A stretch of DNA of 64,000 bases. Source: Polynucleobacter sp. HIN7. Its GTDB lineage: Bacteria > Pseudomonadota > Gammaproteobacteria > Burkholderiales > Burkholderiaceae. This document shows positions 9,501 to 24,500 of this stretch, piece after piece; positions within the stretch are counted from its first letter, which is position 1, and each line of letters opens with the position of its first letter. The notes under the pieces are model-generated. The model saw nothing but the letters and a program-made list of their open reading frames with translations. It made no database searches and was not told the DNA's origin. Where the stretch lies: positions 1,302,001-1,366,000 of the forward strand of contig NZ_AP028138.1 of the NCBI RefSeq assembly GCF_030297595.1, written 5' to 3'. A program made the position numbers and the translations under genes.

Positions 9501-12500
9501 CAGATATTGGATAGTTTGTTTGGATCGCCGATCCATTGGCATACACATTAAGTTGCGAACCATTGCTCGTCAAGACGATCTGTGTCCATGAACCAGTGGC
9601 CGGTAAATAGTTATTGGCGTTAATCCAAGCCCAGCCTGGGCTGGAGTTTGCAATAGCCCACTCAATACGATTACCTTGGATTGCAATCTCGTATTGATTT
9701 TCTTTATTCATGATCATGCCATTACCGCCGGCATTGTTCTTCACCCAGGCAACCATCGTGAATGAGCCTGAACCCGGATTTAATGTCGCCTGATTCGGAT
9801 AAGTTAAGTAACTCGATCCAGGCACATACATCGCAGTGGTATCAGCAAACAATCCGGCTGTTCTTCCTGGGCCACCTGCGGAACTCTCAATGAAATAAGT
9901 ACCGTTGCCGCCTAAAGTTCCTAAGTTGGTTGCTGTGCTCGAATTAATTGCATCGGTGAGCGGTATGAACACTAACGGATTACTGCTTAATACCTCAGCC
10001 TCGTATGAAGCCTGGCTGGCCACCACACCACTTCCCTTAGAAATATTACCTAAAACATTTACATTAGCTGTTCCAGCGTTGACTGTGAGACTCGCACTCA
10101 AAACTAAATTGCTATTAAAGTTAATGTCGGAATTCGAGGTTTGCAAGCTAGCGTCACCCGTCACAGAAACTTCGCCCCCATAACTCTGTACTCCCGTCGT
10201 GGTCACATTACCAGCGAGCGATGTCGCACCACTGCTGGTGAGGCTTGCTAGAGCTTGGGTAGCACCTACCGTACTACTGAAGGTGGTGCTACCAGTACCG
10301 GTAGTGGTAGTGAGGCTGTAGTTGTTGCCACTATTACTGTTGACCGTACTACTAAAGGTAATCGTGCCATTGCCAGCACCACTATTGGAGATGAGGCTGG
10401 TGTTCGCCAGTAAGGTGCTTGCACCGGTATAGGTTTGATCACCACTCGTGGTGATCGTGCCGGCTAGGCTCGATGTGCCATTGACCGTGAGGCTTGATGT
10501 ACCAGTGCTATTGGTGATGGTGTTGCCACTAGCGAGCACCAGATTCGCCACCGTGAGGCTCTTTTGTAGATCCAGCGATGCCGTGCCACTCAAGGTGAGA
10601 TTGTTCGTGCTGGCACCTAAGCTACCGGAACCACTCACAACCACCGTACCGGCATTGATGGTGGTGCTGCCACCGCTGTAGGTATTGGCACCGGTGAGGT
10701 TCAAAGTACCGCTACCGGCTTTGGTGAGGCTATACGCACCACCGATGGCACCCGAGAGGGTTAAGGTACCATCAGCAGTGATGGTGCTATCACTACTGAG
10801 GGTGATGGTGCCAGCAATCGCACCCGTACCGGCGGTGGTTTGTAAGGCACCGCCACTGAGGGTAATCGGCTCAGACCCGATGTTGGCTTGGAGATCCAAG
10901 ATACCGCCACTCACGGTGGTACCGGTTCCCGTACCACCCAAGGCGTTGTCATGGGTAACGACTAAAGTACCCGCGCTCACGGTGGTGAGTCCCGTATAGG
11001 TATTGGCGACCGAGAAGGTGGTGCTACCACTACCGGTTTGATTGACGGCACCTGTACCACCGATCGCGTTCGCTACCGTCATGGCATTGCTGCGATTGAA
11101 GGTCAAGGTACCGTTATTGGTAACGGCGCCACTGCCTAAGGTACCGGTGGTACTGGCGTTGCCGATTTGGAGGGTAGCGCCACTGTTAATCGTGGTGGTA
11201 CCGTAACTGTTATCTGCGGTCAAGGTCACGGTGTCGGTACCAGCCTGCACCACACTACCGCTACCACTAATCGCATTGGCTACCGTCATCGCATTGCTGC
11301 GATTGAAGGTCAAGGTACCGTTATTGGTAACAGCGCCACTGCCTAAGGTGCCGGTGGTGCTGGCGTTACTGATTTGCAAGGTAGCGCCACTATTAATCGT
11401 GGTGGTGCCATAGCTATTATCTGCGGTCAGAGTCACGGTATTAGTACCAGCCTGCACCACACTACCGCTACCGCTAATCGCGTTCGCTACCGTCATGGCA
11501 TTGCTACGATTAAAGGTCAAGGTACCGTTATTGGTAACGGCGCCACTGCCTAAGGTGCCGGTGGTGCTGGCGTTGCCGATTTGTAATGTAGCGCCACTAT
11601 TGATGGTGGTGGTACCGGTGTAGGTATTGGTTCCAGTAAATAATTCAGTGCCTGAAGTAATCACGAGAGCACCACCAGTACCGTCAATTGCGCCAGCAAA
11701 TGTTCCGGCAGCATTGCTCAGGGTTAAGGTTTTTGCGCCCAAGGCAACAGTGCCTGCGCTATTGCCAGTCAGACTAATCACCGTAATGCCCGAGCCACTC
11801 GCACCACTGATATCGAAGTTTGCATTGTTATTGACCGTACTGTTGGTGATCGAGCCACTGCCACTGATGCTCAGAGTACCTGCAGTAATCGTAGTGCTAC
11901 CGGTATACGTATTGGTATTCGTGAGAGTTACAGTATTTGCGCCCACTTTATTCAAGTTGTACGCATTGCCACCATCACCAATTGCGCCACTAATCGTGAA
12001 GTCGTGGGTACCGCCCAAGGACGTATGCCCCGTGAATGTGAGGCTACCGCTTGCCACACCGGTCGTGCCGCTGGTGCTGGTGAGTGCGCCAACCGTGGCA
12101 CTGGTGCCAGTACCAATCAAGTTGAGATTATTCGCAACGGTATACCCTGCTAAATCTAAAGTGGCGTCACTAGCAATCGTAATTGCACCGGTACCAAACG
12201 CGCTGGTGCTAATCGAGCCACCACTCATCACACTGCTAACTCCAGCCTTGAGCGTTCCGCCATTAACAGTGGTACCACCGGTATAGGTATTGTTAGCCGC
12301 CAAGGTTTGTGTTCCAGCAGTAAGCACGATGCCGCCACTACCACTGACCACACCGCTGAGTGATCCACTTGCACTAGCAATAGTCAGAACCTTGCTACCG
12401 AGCGTAGTGGTACCGGATCCCGCAATACTCGTCACAGTGGCGCCGGATGTGCTCGCACTAATGTCAAAGTTGGCGTTATTGGTGAGGCCACTCGAGCTTG

Positions 12501-15500
12501 CAATACTTCCCGATCCCGACAGCGCTAAAGTACCATCACTGATGGTGGTGGCGCCATCAAAAGTATTGATATTGGTAAGCGTGAGCGTGCCTGCTCCCGA
12601 TTTTGTGAGGGTTGCGGATGTGCCTGCCAAGATGGCGCCAATTGTGATTGGATTAGCTACGTTGTTGTTAATGGTGAAGGCGGTACCCGTTAATACGCCC
12701 GAGGTGCTTAGGATTTCACCGGCACTAATCGTGAGGTTACCCGCGTTGAGGTTGGTTGTACCCAAATCCAATTCACCACCCGCAATCGTGACATTACCAC
12801 CCGTGGGCAAGACACCGCTGCCCGAGAGAACGACTCTACCGGCGTTAATGGTGGTAGTGCCGGTATAGGTGTTCACGCCTGTGAGGGTTACGGTACCAGT
12901 ACCATTGTTGACCACATTGGTGCTGCCACTAATTGCCCCAACGATTTGGTTAGAGGTGCTCGACGAGTTCATGGTAAGTGTTGCAACATTCGCAACCGTA
13001 CCGCTCATGGTGATCGCACCAGAACCTGTTTGGATACCTAAATTGCCATATGTCGCTGAGCCACCCGTTAACACGATTGAGCTCACCCCACCAATACCCG
13101 AAGAGATATTAAATGAACCGCTCGTAAAGGTTTCACTACGACCTACGGTAACTTGATGCTCCCACACGGTTGCTGAGCCATTCGATACCCTGATGGACTG
13201 AGCGCGATCATTCCAAACAATTCCAGATACAGGACGATCAAAGTATGGGTTGTAGTCGTAACTGCCAGCACCAGTAAAGACATAGGTATTACCGGTTTGA
13301 TTTAAACCATCATACAAAGTCACTGAAACCGTTCCAGATGAAGCAAGTGTGGCAATCACATTACCCCCCACCGTCACCGCACTATTGGTGGTGTTAAGGT
13401 TGATGTCTGCTCCAGTGAGTGTGAGATTGCCGCCGTAGTTTTGAACACCCGTGGTGGTCACATTACCAGCGAGCGATGTCGCACCACTGCTGGTGAGGCT
13501 TGCTAGAGCTTGGGTAGCACCTACCGTACTACTGAAGGTGGTGCTACCAGTACCGGTAGTGGTAGTGAGGCTGTAGTTGTTGCCACTATTACTGTTGACC
13601 GTACTACTAAAGGTAATCGTGCCATTGCCAGCACCACTATTGGAGATGAGGCTGGTGTTCGCCAGTAAGGTGCTTGCACCGGTATAGGTTTGATCACCAC
13701 TCGTGGTGATCGTGCCGGCTAGGCTCGATGTGCCATTGACCGTGAGGCTTGATGTACCAGTGCTATTGGTGATGGTGTTGCCACTAGCGAGCACCAGATT
13801 CGCCACCGTGAGGCTCTTTTGTAGATCCAGCGATGCCGTGCCACTCAAGGTGAGATTGTTCGTGCTGGCACCTAAGCTACCGGAACCACTCACAACCACC
13901 GTACCGGCATTGATGGTGGTGCTGCCACCGCTGTAGGTATTGGCACCGGTGAGGTTCAAAGTACCGCTACCGGCTTTGGTGAGGCTATACGCACCACCGA
14001 TGGCACCCGAGAGGGTTAAGGTACCATCAGCAGTGATGGTGCTATCACTACTGAGGGTGATGGTGCCAGCAATCGCACCCGTACCGGCGGTGGTTTGTAA
14101 GGCACCGCCACTGAGGGTAATCGGCTCAGACCCGATGTTGGCTTGGAGATCCAAGATACCGCCACTCACGGTGGTACCGGTTCCCGTACCACCCAAGGCG
14201 TTGTCATGGGTAACGACTAAAGTACCCGCGCTCACGGTGGTGAGTCCCGTATAGGTATTGGCGACCGAGAAGGTGGTGCTACCACTACCGGTTTGATTGA
14301 CGGCACCTGTACCACCGATCGCGTTCGCTACCGTCATGGCATTGCTGCGATTGAAGGTCAAGGTACCGTTATTGGTAACGGCGCCACTGCCTAAGGTACC
14401 GGTGGTACTGGCGTTGCCGATTTGGAGGGTAGCGCCACTGTTAATCGTGGTGGTACCGTAACTGTTATCTGCGGTCAAGGTCACGGTGTCGGTACCAGCC
14501 TGCACCACACTACCGCTACCACTAATCGCATTGGCTACCGTCATCGCATTGCTGCGATTGAAGGTCAAGGTACCGTTATTGGTAACAGCGCCACTGCCTA
14601 AGGTGCCGGTGGTGCTGGCGTTACTGATTTGCAAGGTGCCAGCACTAATGGTTGTGGTTCCAGTGTAGGCGTTATTGGTGTCGATACGTAAAGTACCTGG
14701 GCCTGTTTTTGCGAGTGAAGTCGCACCGCCAATGCTACCTTCCATCGTACTGGTTGATGTCGCCTTATTCGTTTGGAAGGTCAGTACCTTACCCGTACCC
14801 AAGGTAATCGATGTGCCACTGTACATATAGATCGTCGAGTGCGCGAGGGTCAAGTTGCCAAGCACGTCGGTCGCCGCAATCGCGATGTTATGAGTGACTT
14901 GCATAAAACTGTTTTCACCACAATCGCTTAGGCAACCGTAGGTCAAGGTATTGCTCGCACGTAAATTACGCAGATCGCTCAAGTACAAACCGACTGTATC
15001 GTCGTATTTAAGTCCCAAGAGAACGTTCCAGGGTCCTACTGAAACTGTGATGTTGGGGGCGGTCACACCGCGATTAGCAAACTTCAGATGGTCGTTCGAT
15101 AAATTACCATTGGGCGCAGCTGTGAAGGTAATCGTGCCGTTGGTCGAACTTGCTATATCGCCAGAGCCACTGCGAATATAGATGTATCCCGTGCCACCCG
15201 TGACGTTAATCGCTCCACTGCTACTAGTGAGACTTGCACCGGAGGTCAAATCAACGGTTGTGGCAGCCACTACATTAATGGCATTCGAACTCTGAGTGCT
15301 AATGGCACTGTTAACGGTAATGGTGTCGCCATAGAGCGTCACTGGACCGGTAATATTGATGGCGCTCGAGAGGGTCAGGTTCGAGGTATTCGAACTCTTA
15401 CCGAGGGTTACGCCCGCCAAGGTACTATCAAAGGTGATGCCACTGACGGTCAGGGTGCCACTGAAGCTGGTACCGACTGGTTCAATTGTGAGACTACCTG

Positions 15501-18500
15501 AACCCGAATACGTACTGGTGGATAAGCTTGGGGCATTGTTACGAATAATGAGTGCACCACCACTAATTGTCGTGGCTCCTGAATAGGTTTGGCTACCGGT
15601 TAAGGTGAGCGTATTGCTACCGAGTTTGCTCACAGAACCGGTGCCACTGATATTGCCTGTATACGTTTGGCTATCCGAGCGGTTCAATTGCAACACTGAA
15701 TTGTTCACAATATGACCGGCCACAGAGCCAACAGTACCGCCCGCACCCAATGTGAGCGTTCCAGCACTAATGGTGGTGCTGCCGGTATAGGTTTGATCGG
15801 CGGCAAAGATTAAGTTGCCGGTACCGGTTTTCACCAAGGTGCCGCCGGAACTGGTGAGCGCAGTAGCTAAGGTCACAGTCTCACCATTGGTATCAATCGC
15901 ATAGGCTTGATTGGCCGCATTACTAAAGCGTGCCGAGTGATCAGCGGTGTAGCTTGCGGTGTATTGCAAGGTACCGCCAGCAAATGAGATCGTACCGGTG
16001 CTACCTAGTGCGGTGTTTGCAGCGATGCGTACTGTGCCACTACTTAAGATGGTGTTGCCATAGGTGTTATTGCCCCCAAGCACTACGGTGCCAGTTTGAC
16101 TGTTGCCGTTGATAGTGAGGGCATAAGTACCACCCGTAATATCACCTAAGTAGGTGAGCGTCGCTCCAGAAGCCGCTTGCAAGCCACTCGCAGCGGTCAA
16201 CGTGAGTGCACGATTGGCATGCAAGGTGAAACTTGCATTCGCTAAAAGTGCGCCACCGTTTAAGGTAAGGCGACCGGCACTAGCACCGAGGTTGGTATCA
16301 GCGCCCACCGAGAGCACTCCGCTATCGACTGTGATTGCACCCGAGAAAGAGCTATCGTTTGCAGCGCTCAGGGTCACAGTGGCAGAGCCGATGAGCGTCA
16401 AGTTAGCCGAACCCGTTAACGCGCCACTCATGAGAATGTTGCCAGCGCCACCGACTGAGGCGTTGGCGGCTAAGGTCACCGTGCCACTAGCCACACCCTC
16501 TGCGCTCGTTACGGAATTGGTAAGCGCACCAATGGCACCATAACTACCCGATAAGTTGAGTGCATTACCAATCGTCTTGCCATAGAGATCAATTGCACCG
16601 CCACCGGAAACGGTAATGAGGCCCGTTCCAAATGGACCGCTGGTGACAGGCGATCCCGTTGAGTTATCGCCCGCTTGCAAAGTACCCGCGGATACGATGG
16701 TGCCGCCCGAGTAGGTGTTGGCGTTCGTTAGCACTAAGATACCACTACCCGTTTTGGTGACGGAGCGACTACCACCCGTTTCACTAATCACGCCAGAGAT
16801 TGTCAAGGTACCGCTCGCCACATCAAAGGTGGTATTCGTTGAAAGCGTTAAGGCTCCCGAGAATGCGCCCGACCCCGAGGAGGTCGCAAGCGATCCGCCA
16901 TTGAGAATAATCGGCTCTGCACCAACATCCGCCTGCAGATCCAAGATGCCACCATTCACGGTAATGCCTTGGCCGCTGGAACCTAAGGCAGAAGCATTGG
17001 TTACGATGAGCGTGCCCGATGTGAGCGTCGTTAAGCCTTGATAGGAGTTCGTACCCGACAGGGTATAGGTTCCAGATCCAGCAAACTCCACCGTACCCGT
17101 TCCAGAAATCGCGCGACTAATGGTTTGTGCGCCCGCTAAATTAAAGACGAGGTTGCCATTATTCGTAATCGCACCCGTGCCCAAGGAGTTGGTACTGCCA
17201 CCATTGCCTACTTGTAAAGTACCGCCACCAATGGTGATCGTACTCGCGCCATTGGTGCCCGTTAAGATCACGGTGCCCGTTTGACCGGCGCCATTGATCG
17301 TGAGCGGATTGTTACCAGTAATCACGCCGCCGTAGGTTAAGGTCTTTGTCGCACTTGCCGCGAGTCCGCCACCAGAAGTTCCCAGCGTAATGCCACGATT
17401 GCTATCTAAGGTAAATGTTTCGCTGGCTTGTAAAGCGCCATTGTTGAGTGTGATCGCAGCCGCATTCAACGTACTAATCGTACCGAGTGCAGCATCCGCA
17501 TGAATCACCACAATACCGCCATTAATCGTGGTTGCGCCTGTAAAGGTGTTGTTCGCGCTCAAGGTTAAGGTACCGTCACCCGACTTGGTCAAGGTACCAC
17601 TGCCAGTGGCAATACTTGAACTAATCGTGGTGTTGCCTGCACCACTGATGGTCAGATTTTTGTCACTGCCACCCACTGCGCCTGCAATGGTGAGTGTGCC
17701 GCCAGTGTTCACACTGAGAGTCGCAGCACTACCCAAGGTGATCGCGGTATTACTGTCACCCAGCGAACTGGTTCCGCCCAGTACGAGACTGCCATTGACG
17801 GTGATGCCCGAAGGTGCGACGGCAGTCAAACCATTGCTGTAAGTTTGCGAACCACCGCTTGCTCCCAATGTCAGCGCACCAGTGTTACCAAAGGTCACCG
17901 TATCCGTAATCGTGCCAGTAGCTCCTAATAACTCAAGATTATTAACGCTACTTGCCACAGTCAGAGCTTGTGCAGTGATACCTCCTGTAAAGCTCGTTGT
18001 ACCACCAATGTTCTCAAGGGCTAAGGCTCCAGTGCCCGAGAAGCTGGTACCAGTCACACTTGCGCCTGCCGCACTACTTCCAGTTGACAGGGTTAAGTTA
18101 TAGGATGAGCCAGTGACTGCACCCAAGGTAATGCCGGCTGTATTAGCGCTTGCATTGGTGTTAAGAACGGTATTTGCGCCCAAGGTAACAGCACCGAAGG
18201 TCATCGAGCTATTGGTGCTGTTAATTGTTCCCTTTAAGGTCGTGGCCGATGGACTCGTTGCAGTTATTCCACCAGCATAGGTTTGTGTGCCACCCGATGC
18301 GCCCAAGGCGAGTGTGCCGGTATTGTTAAATACCACTGCATTGGTAACGCTTGTATCACTTGCATTTAATGCAAGGTTGTAGCTTCCCGTAGCAACGCTT
18401 AAGGATGGTGTGCTTAAGGCACCATTAAAGGCGACTGTGCCAGTCGTGGCGCTGATCACGACGCCGCTCGTTACGGTGACGTTGCCACCAAAGGTTCCGC

Positions 18501-21500
18501 CACCGGAATTGGTCAGAGTGAGAGTGCCGATATCAGTGCCAATCGCCCCGGTAATGCTTACTGCACCGGTCGTATTAATCACAACATTTGAAGGCAATCC
18601 ACCCGCTGTGCCCGTAATCGAGGCCACCGTAATCGCCCCCGAATTACCACCGCCTAAATTGAGTGTGACACCGTCGCCCAATATCACATTATTGAGCGTG
18701 ATCGATGAGGTACCAAAATCAAAGGTGCTAGTTTGATTGAGGAAGCTTGTCGTTCCGCCCATATTGAACGAGCAGTTCACGCTACTGGTACATTGTGTGG
18801 GATCGCCCGCAGTGAAGGTACCCGCGAGAATATTATTCCCCGTGGTATGTGTAATACCGCGTGAGAAGGTTAAGGTATCACTCGTGCTATCGCCAAAGTA
18901 CACATCACCGGTAGTACTCAGAGTCACAGCACTCGTCACATCGGTCACCGAACCAAAGAACTTAATATTAGCCGTGCCGCCAGCGTTACTCATAGCGCCG
19001 GCATAGAGGTTATTGCTAAATTCAATAGTGCCGGAGCTCGTGGTCAATGCAAGCGTTGAGATGCGATCACCACTACCACCAACGGAGCCGCTAAAGGTGA
19101 CGCCGCCCGAGTTGGTAATAGTGAGGGTACCAATGTCCGTGCCAATGCTGCCACTTAAAGTAACCGCATCACTGGTATTGATCGTGATGTGCGATTTAGC
19201 ACCAGCGGCAGTTCCAGAAATCGAACTTAGGGTCATAGGTGTGGCCGCACCAGCACCAAGCGTCAAGGTGGCGCCATCATCCAAAGTCACCGCCCCTAAG
19301 GTAATTCGGCCCGTGGTGGGGCTTAGGGTTGTGCTTACCTCAAAGCGAACTGGCACATTGATAAACAACTCACTGGCAGTAGCTGAAATTGTCTGGGCTT
19401 TAATCGTAACGGCAGAAGCATTGGCGATCGATAAGCCGCCCACAAAACTAAAGGTATCTGTCGCAAAATCACCCAACCGAATCGTGCCTGTGTTGTAGAA
19501 CGTGGCAGTTGTTGTAATAGTTGTAGCACCAACTGCTAAGGCAATATTGTTTAGCATAATGGCAAAAGCATTGGAACCGCTACTTGCACCAACGACCAGA
19601 GCTTGTGCAACGATGGTGCCATTGACCGTAATGGTTCCAGTCTGACTAGCATCGCCCAATGTAAGAGTACCAATTCGGGTGGAAGACCCGATCACACCAG
19701 AGAGCGTGATCACTCCGCCTTTGGATTTAAGAGTAAGCGTCTCAACCCCAGCGGTAGTTCCTTGAATCGGTCCATGGATCGTAATCGCTGCACCGGCGCC
19801 TGCATTGGCGTAGGTATTGATCGTGGTGTTTGCTGCTAAGGTGGTGGTAACGGCCGTCGCGCCAATCGAAACCGCCGCACTATCGGTATTGATCGTTCCA
19901 GCCATTGTGATAGCCGATGGTGCAGTAGCGGTTAACGCAGCACCAAAACTGAGTGTTCCCCCACTCGCACCAAGCGTTAAGGTACCGGTATTACTAAAGG
20001 TGACCGCATTGGTGATCGTGCCACTCGTGCCATTGAGCGCTACGTTATACGCTTGGGCTGCGGTATTGAGTGTGGTCGCAGTCAACGCACCATTAAATGC
20101 GATCGTGCCAACAGTGTTGGTTAGTGTTACGGTAGTGGCACTCACTGTACTGCTAAAGGTCGTACCGCCCGAGTGAGTGATCGTGAGTATTCCCACGTCA
20201 GAGACCGACGAGCCACTAATTTCTGCGCCAGCTACACCACCAGTTACTAAGGTGAGGTTATATGTTGCACCAGTCACTGCACCGATGGTGAGATCAGCGA
20301 CGTTGGTGGTGGCATTCGTATTGAGCGTCGTCGCAGCACCTAAGGTAATGGAACCAAAGCTCATGGCCCCATTGGTGCTACTAATGGTTCCTTTGAGTGT
20401 TCTTGAACTTGGTGCGGTCGCTGTTAAACCACCGGTGAAGGCTAAGGTCCCCCCACTCGCGCCAAGCGTTAAGGTGCCGGTGTTACTAAAGGTCACCGCA
20501 TTGGTGATCGTGCCGGTGGTAGCGTTGAGCGCCAGGTTGTACCCTGCACTATTGGTGTTCAGGGTAGTCGCAGTGAGTGCACCATTGAAGGTGATCGCAC
20601 CGGTGGTATCGGTCAAGGTGACGGTGGTGGCATTCACAGTGCTACTGAAGGTAGTGCCACCCGAGTTGGTAATGGTGAGTGTGCCGATGTTGGTACCAAC
20701 GGCACCACTGACAGTGACTGCACCCGTAGTGTTAATGGTGAGGTTTGCGCTACCAGTGGATGGTCCAGTCACGGTAGTGAGGCTAATCGGTATAGCCACA
20801 CCCGTACCGATGGTGAGGTTGTTATTGAGATTAATCGCACCGGTGGTAATTTGACCGGTCGAAGTACCGCCAATCGTAGAGGTACCACCAATGGTCAGTG
20901 CGGTATTGCTATCACCTAAGGTGATGACACCAGTACCGGCTGCACTCACCGTACCGTTGACAGTAATGGCACTTGGGGCGGTTGCGGTGACGCCACCGGT
21001 AAACGCAGTGGTATCACTACCATTACCCAAGGTCACTGTACCGGTATTGGCAAAGGTGGTTGCACCGGCGATGCTATTACTTGAACCATTGAGTGCGACG
21101 TTATAAGCCGCAGAGCCAGCACTGACGGTCATGCCGGTACTAACGGTGAGGTTGTCACTGAAGGTGATGGTGTTTGTAGCGGAAGTACTAGTGATGGTAA
21201 GTGTTGCGATACTCACCGTACCACTCAACGAAGTACCACCCGAGTTGGTAATGGTAAGCGTACCAATATCGGTGCCAATCGTGCTCGAGACGGTGACAGC
21301 ACCGGTGGTATTAATCGTCAGGTTCGAACTCGTACCATCTGCAGTACCCGCAATTGAGGAGAGGCTAATCGCGTTGGCAATGCCCGTACCAATGGTGAGG
21401 GTCACACCATCAGCGAGCGTAGTGGCGCCTAGGGTAATGGTGCCGGTGGATCCCCCTCCCAATGCCGTATTGGCCAAAACACTCACTGGGGTCGTGCCCA

Positions 21501-24500
21501 AATTGAGCGCGCTGGTACCGTAAGTAATCGAAATCGTTCCCGATAAATACTTGGTACTTGGTGCGATGGCCGTGACGCCGTAACTAAAGACTAAGGTTCC
21601 CCCACTCGCGCCAAGCGTTAAGGTACCGGTATTACTAAAGGTGACCGCATTGGTGATCGTGCCACTCGTGCCATTGAGCGCTACGTTATACGCTTGGGCT
21701 GCGGTATTGAGTGTGGTCGCAGTCAACGCACCATTAAATGCGATCGTGCCAACAGTGTTGGTTAGTGTTACGGTAGTGGCACTCACTGTACTGCTAAAGG
21801 TCGTACCGCCCGAGTGAGTGATCGTGAGTATTCCCACGTCAGAGACCGACGAGCCACTAATTTCTGCGCCAGCTACACCACCAGTTACTAAGGTGAGGTT
21901 ATATGTTGCACCAGTCACTGCACCGATGGTGAGATCAGCGACGTTGGTGGTGGCATTCGTATTGAGCGTCGTCGCAGCACCTAAGGTAATGGAACCAAAG
22001 CTCATGGCCCCATTGGTGCTACTAATGGTTCCTTTGAGTGTTCTTGAACTTGGTGCGGTCGCTGTTAAACCACCGGTGAAGGCTAAGGTCCCCCCACTCG
22101 CGCCAAGCGTTAAGGTGCCGGTGTTACTAAAGGTCACCGCATTGGTGATCGTGCCGGTGGTAGCGTTGAGCGCCAGGTTGTACCCTGCACTATTGGTGTT
22201 CAGGGTAGTCGCAGTGAGTGCACCATTGAAGGTGATCGCACCGGTGGTATCGGTCAAGGTGACGGTGGTGGCATTCACAGTGCTACTGAAGGTAGTGCCA
22301 CCCGAGTTGGTAATGGTGAGTGTGCCGATGTTGGTACCAACGGCACCACTGACAGTGACTGCACCCGTAGTGTTAATGGTGAGGTTTGCGCTACCAGTGG
22401 ATGGTCCAGTCACGGTAGTGAGGCTAATCGGTATAGCCACACCCGTACCGATGGTGAGGTTGTTATTGAGATTAATCGCACCGGTGGTAATTTGACCGGT
22501 CGAAGTACCGCCAATCGTAGAGGTACCACCAATGGTCAGTGCGGTATTGCTATCACCTAAGGTGATGACACCAGTACCGGCTGCACTCACCGTACCGTTG
22601 ACAGTAATGGCACTTGGGGCGGTTGCGGTGACGCCACCGGTAAACGCAGTGGTATCACTACCATTACCCAAGGTCACTGTACCGGTATTGGCAAAGGTGG
22701 TTGCACCGGCGATGCTATTACTTGAACCATTGAGTGCGACGTTATAAGCCGCAGAGCCAGCACTGACGGTCATGCCGGTACTAACGGTGAGGTTGTCACT
22801 GAAGGTGATGGTGTTTGTAGCGGAAGTACTAGTGATGGTAAGTGTTGCGATACTCACCGTACCACTCAACGAAGTACCACCCGAGTTGGTAATGGTAAGC
22901 GTACCAATATCGGTGCCAATCGTGCTCGAGACGGTGACAGCACCGGTGGTATTAATCGTCAGGTTCGAACTCGTACCATCTGCAGTACCCGCAATTGAGG
23001 AGAGGCTAATCGCGTTGGCAATGCCCGTACCAATGGTGAGGGTCACACCATCAGCGAGCGTAGTGGCGCCTAGGGTAATGGTGCCGGTGGAGGCTCCACC
23101 AACGGTGGTGTTGTAATTGACCGTAACGGGTGCACCCAGATTAATCACACCGGTTGTTGCGCTGACCGTACCACCTAAGTAAATACGACTTGGGGCAGTA
23201 GCAACGACACCGCCCGTAAATGCACTGGAATCGGTTGCACTATTTCCGAGGGTCACCGTACCGGTATTGGCAAAGGTAGTGGTGCCAGCAATCGTATTAC
23301 TAGAGCCGTTTAGTGCAACGTTATATGCGGCCAAGCCAGCACCCACGGTCATACCGGTGGTTAGGGTGAGATTGTCACTAAAGGTAATGGTGTTTGTAGC
23401 GGTAGTACTGGTAATGGCAAGCGAAGCTGCGCTTACTGTTCCACTAAAGGTCGTACCACCCGAGTTGGTAATGGTAAGGGTGCCAATGTCGGTACCAATC
23501 GTTGTTGTCACACCTACCGTACCCACTGAATTAATCACTACATAAGACGGTGTTCCGCTTGCAGTACCGGCTATGGAATTAATCGTGATCGTGGCTGGGC
23601 CACCATTACCGAGTGTAAGGGTGACACCATTGGCTAAGGTAATGTTGCCTAATACAACCGCATCCGATGGGTTAATGTAAGTTGTGTCCGCACTCAGCGT
23701 TAAGCCACGGTTCGCACCCAAGTTATAGCGATAGGTAGTATCGATACTTCCGACCACTGTATTGCCTGTGCCAGTGAGGGTTAATTCATAGAGCGCGATC
23801 GTGCCACCAACATTTCCAAGCGTAATGGTTCCGGAACCGTTGGCGATACTTAGCGAATAAGTTCCCGCAAGGGTTCCAGTTCCGCCATCAACGGTCCCAG
23901 CAGTGACGTTGGAATTAGTGGCGGTGATGGTTGGACTAAAGAACAGTTGGGTAGTACGTGAGGTACCCTTCAAATCAATCGCACCAGTAGTAGTTAAATT
24001 ACCACGCAGCTGGTTAATACCGGTGCCATATAGAGTCAGGCTAGCAAGGCTTGTGCTATTTCCGACATTGGCCAAATCAATCACGCCAGCACCATTACTA
24101 ATGCTGAGAGCATAAGCGCCGTTCGTATCACCTAGAGTAATGGTGCCTGCTGAATTACTGGTAAGCGTTGTCGCGGCTGCCAGGGTATTGGTTCGTGAAG
24201 TTCCCTTCAGATTAATCGCGCCAGTTGCGGTGATTGCGCTCGGTAGGGTATTGACTCCGGTTCCCTGTAAGGTAAGGGAACTAATGGCAGTAGTGCCGCC
24301 CACAACCCCACCAAAACTAATCGCTCCAGAACCAGGATTGATGGTGAGCGCTTGTGCGCCATTAATGGTAGTGGTCGAACCGCTAAAGGTAATAGTGGTA
24401 TCGCTCGCCGTCAGAGTAATAGCTCCTGTAGACAGAGTAATCGGACCGGTGTAGGTTTGCGTGCCGCCCGATGCGATGTTTTGTGCGATGGTGTAGCCAG

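Larger units (their letters stand above)
4690..17560 (-). repeat. C-terminal PATR repeat region of TpsA
   Basis: A long stretch dominated by PATR units (G-TLTLSGNNTYTGTTTI then NAGTL) alternating with standard spacers (TVASGATYNVAANDTIASLA; STTYSGVMSGAGNLVK). It resembles the passenger of very large autotransporters and would form a continuous beta-helix close to the cell-surface end of the fibre. LamG-like and crystallin-like modules are inserted. Confidence 0.85.
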
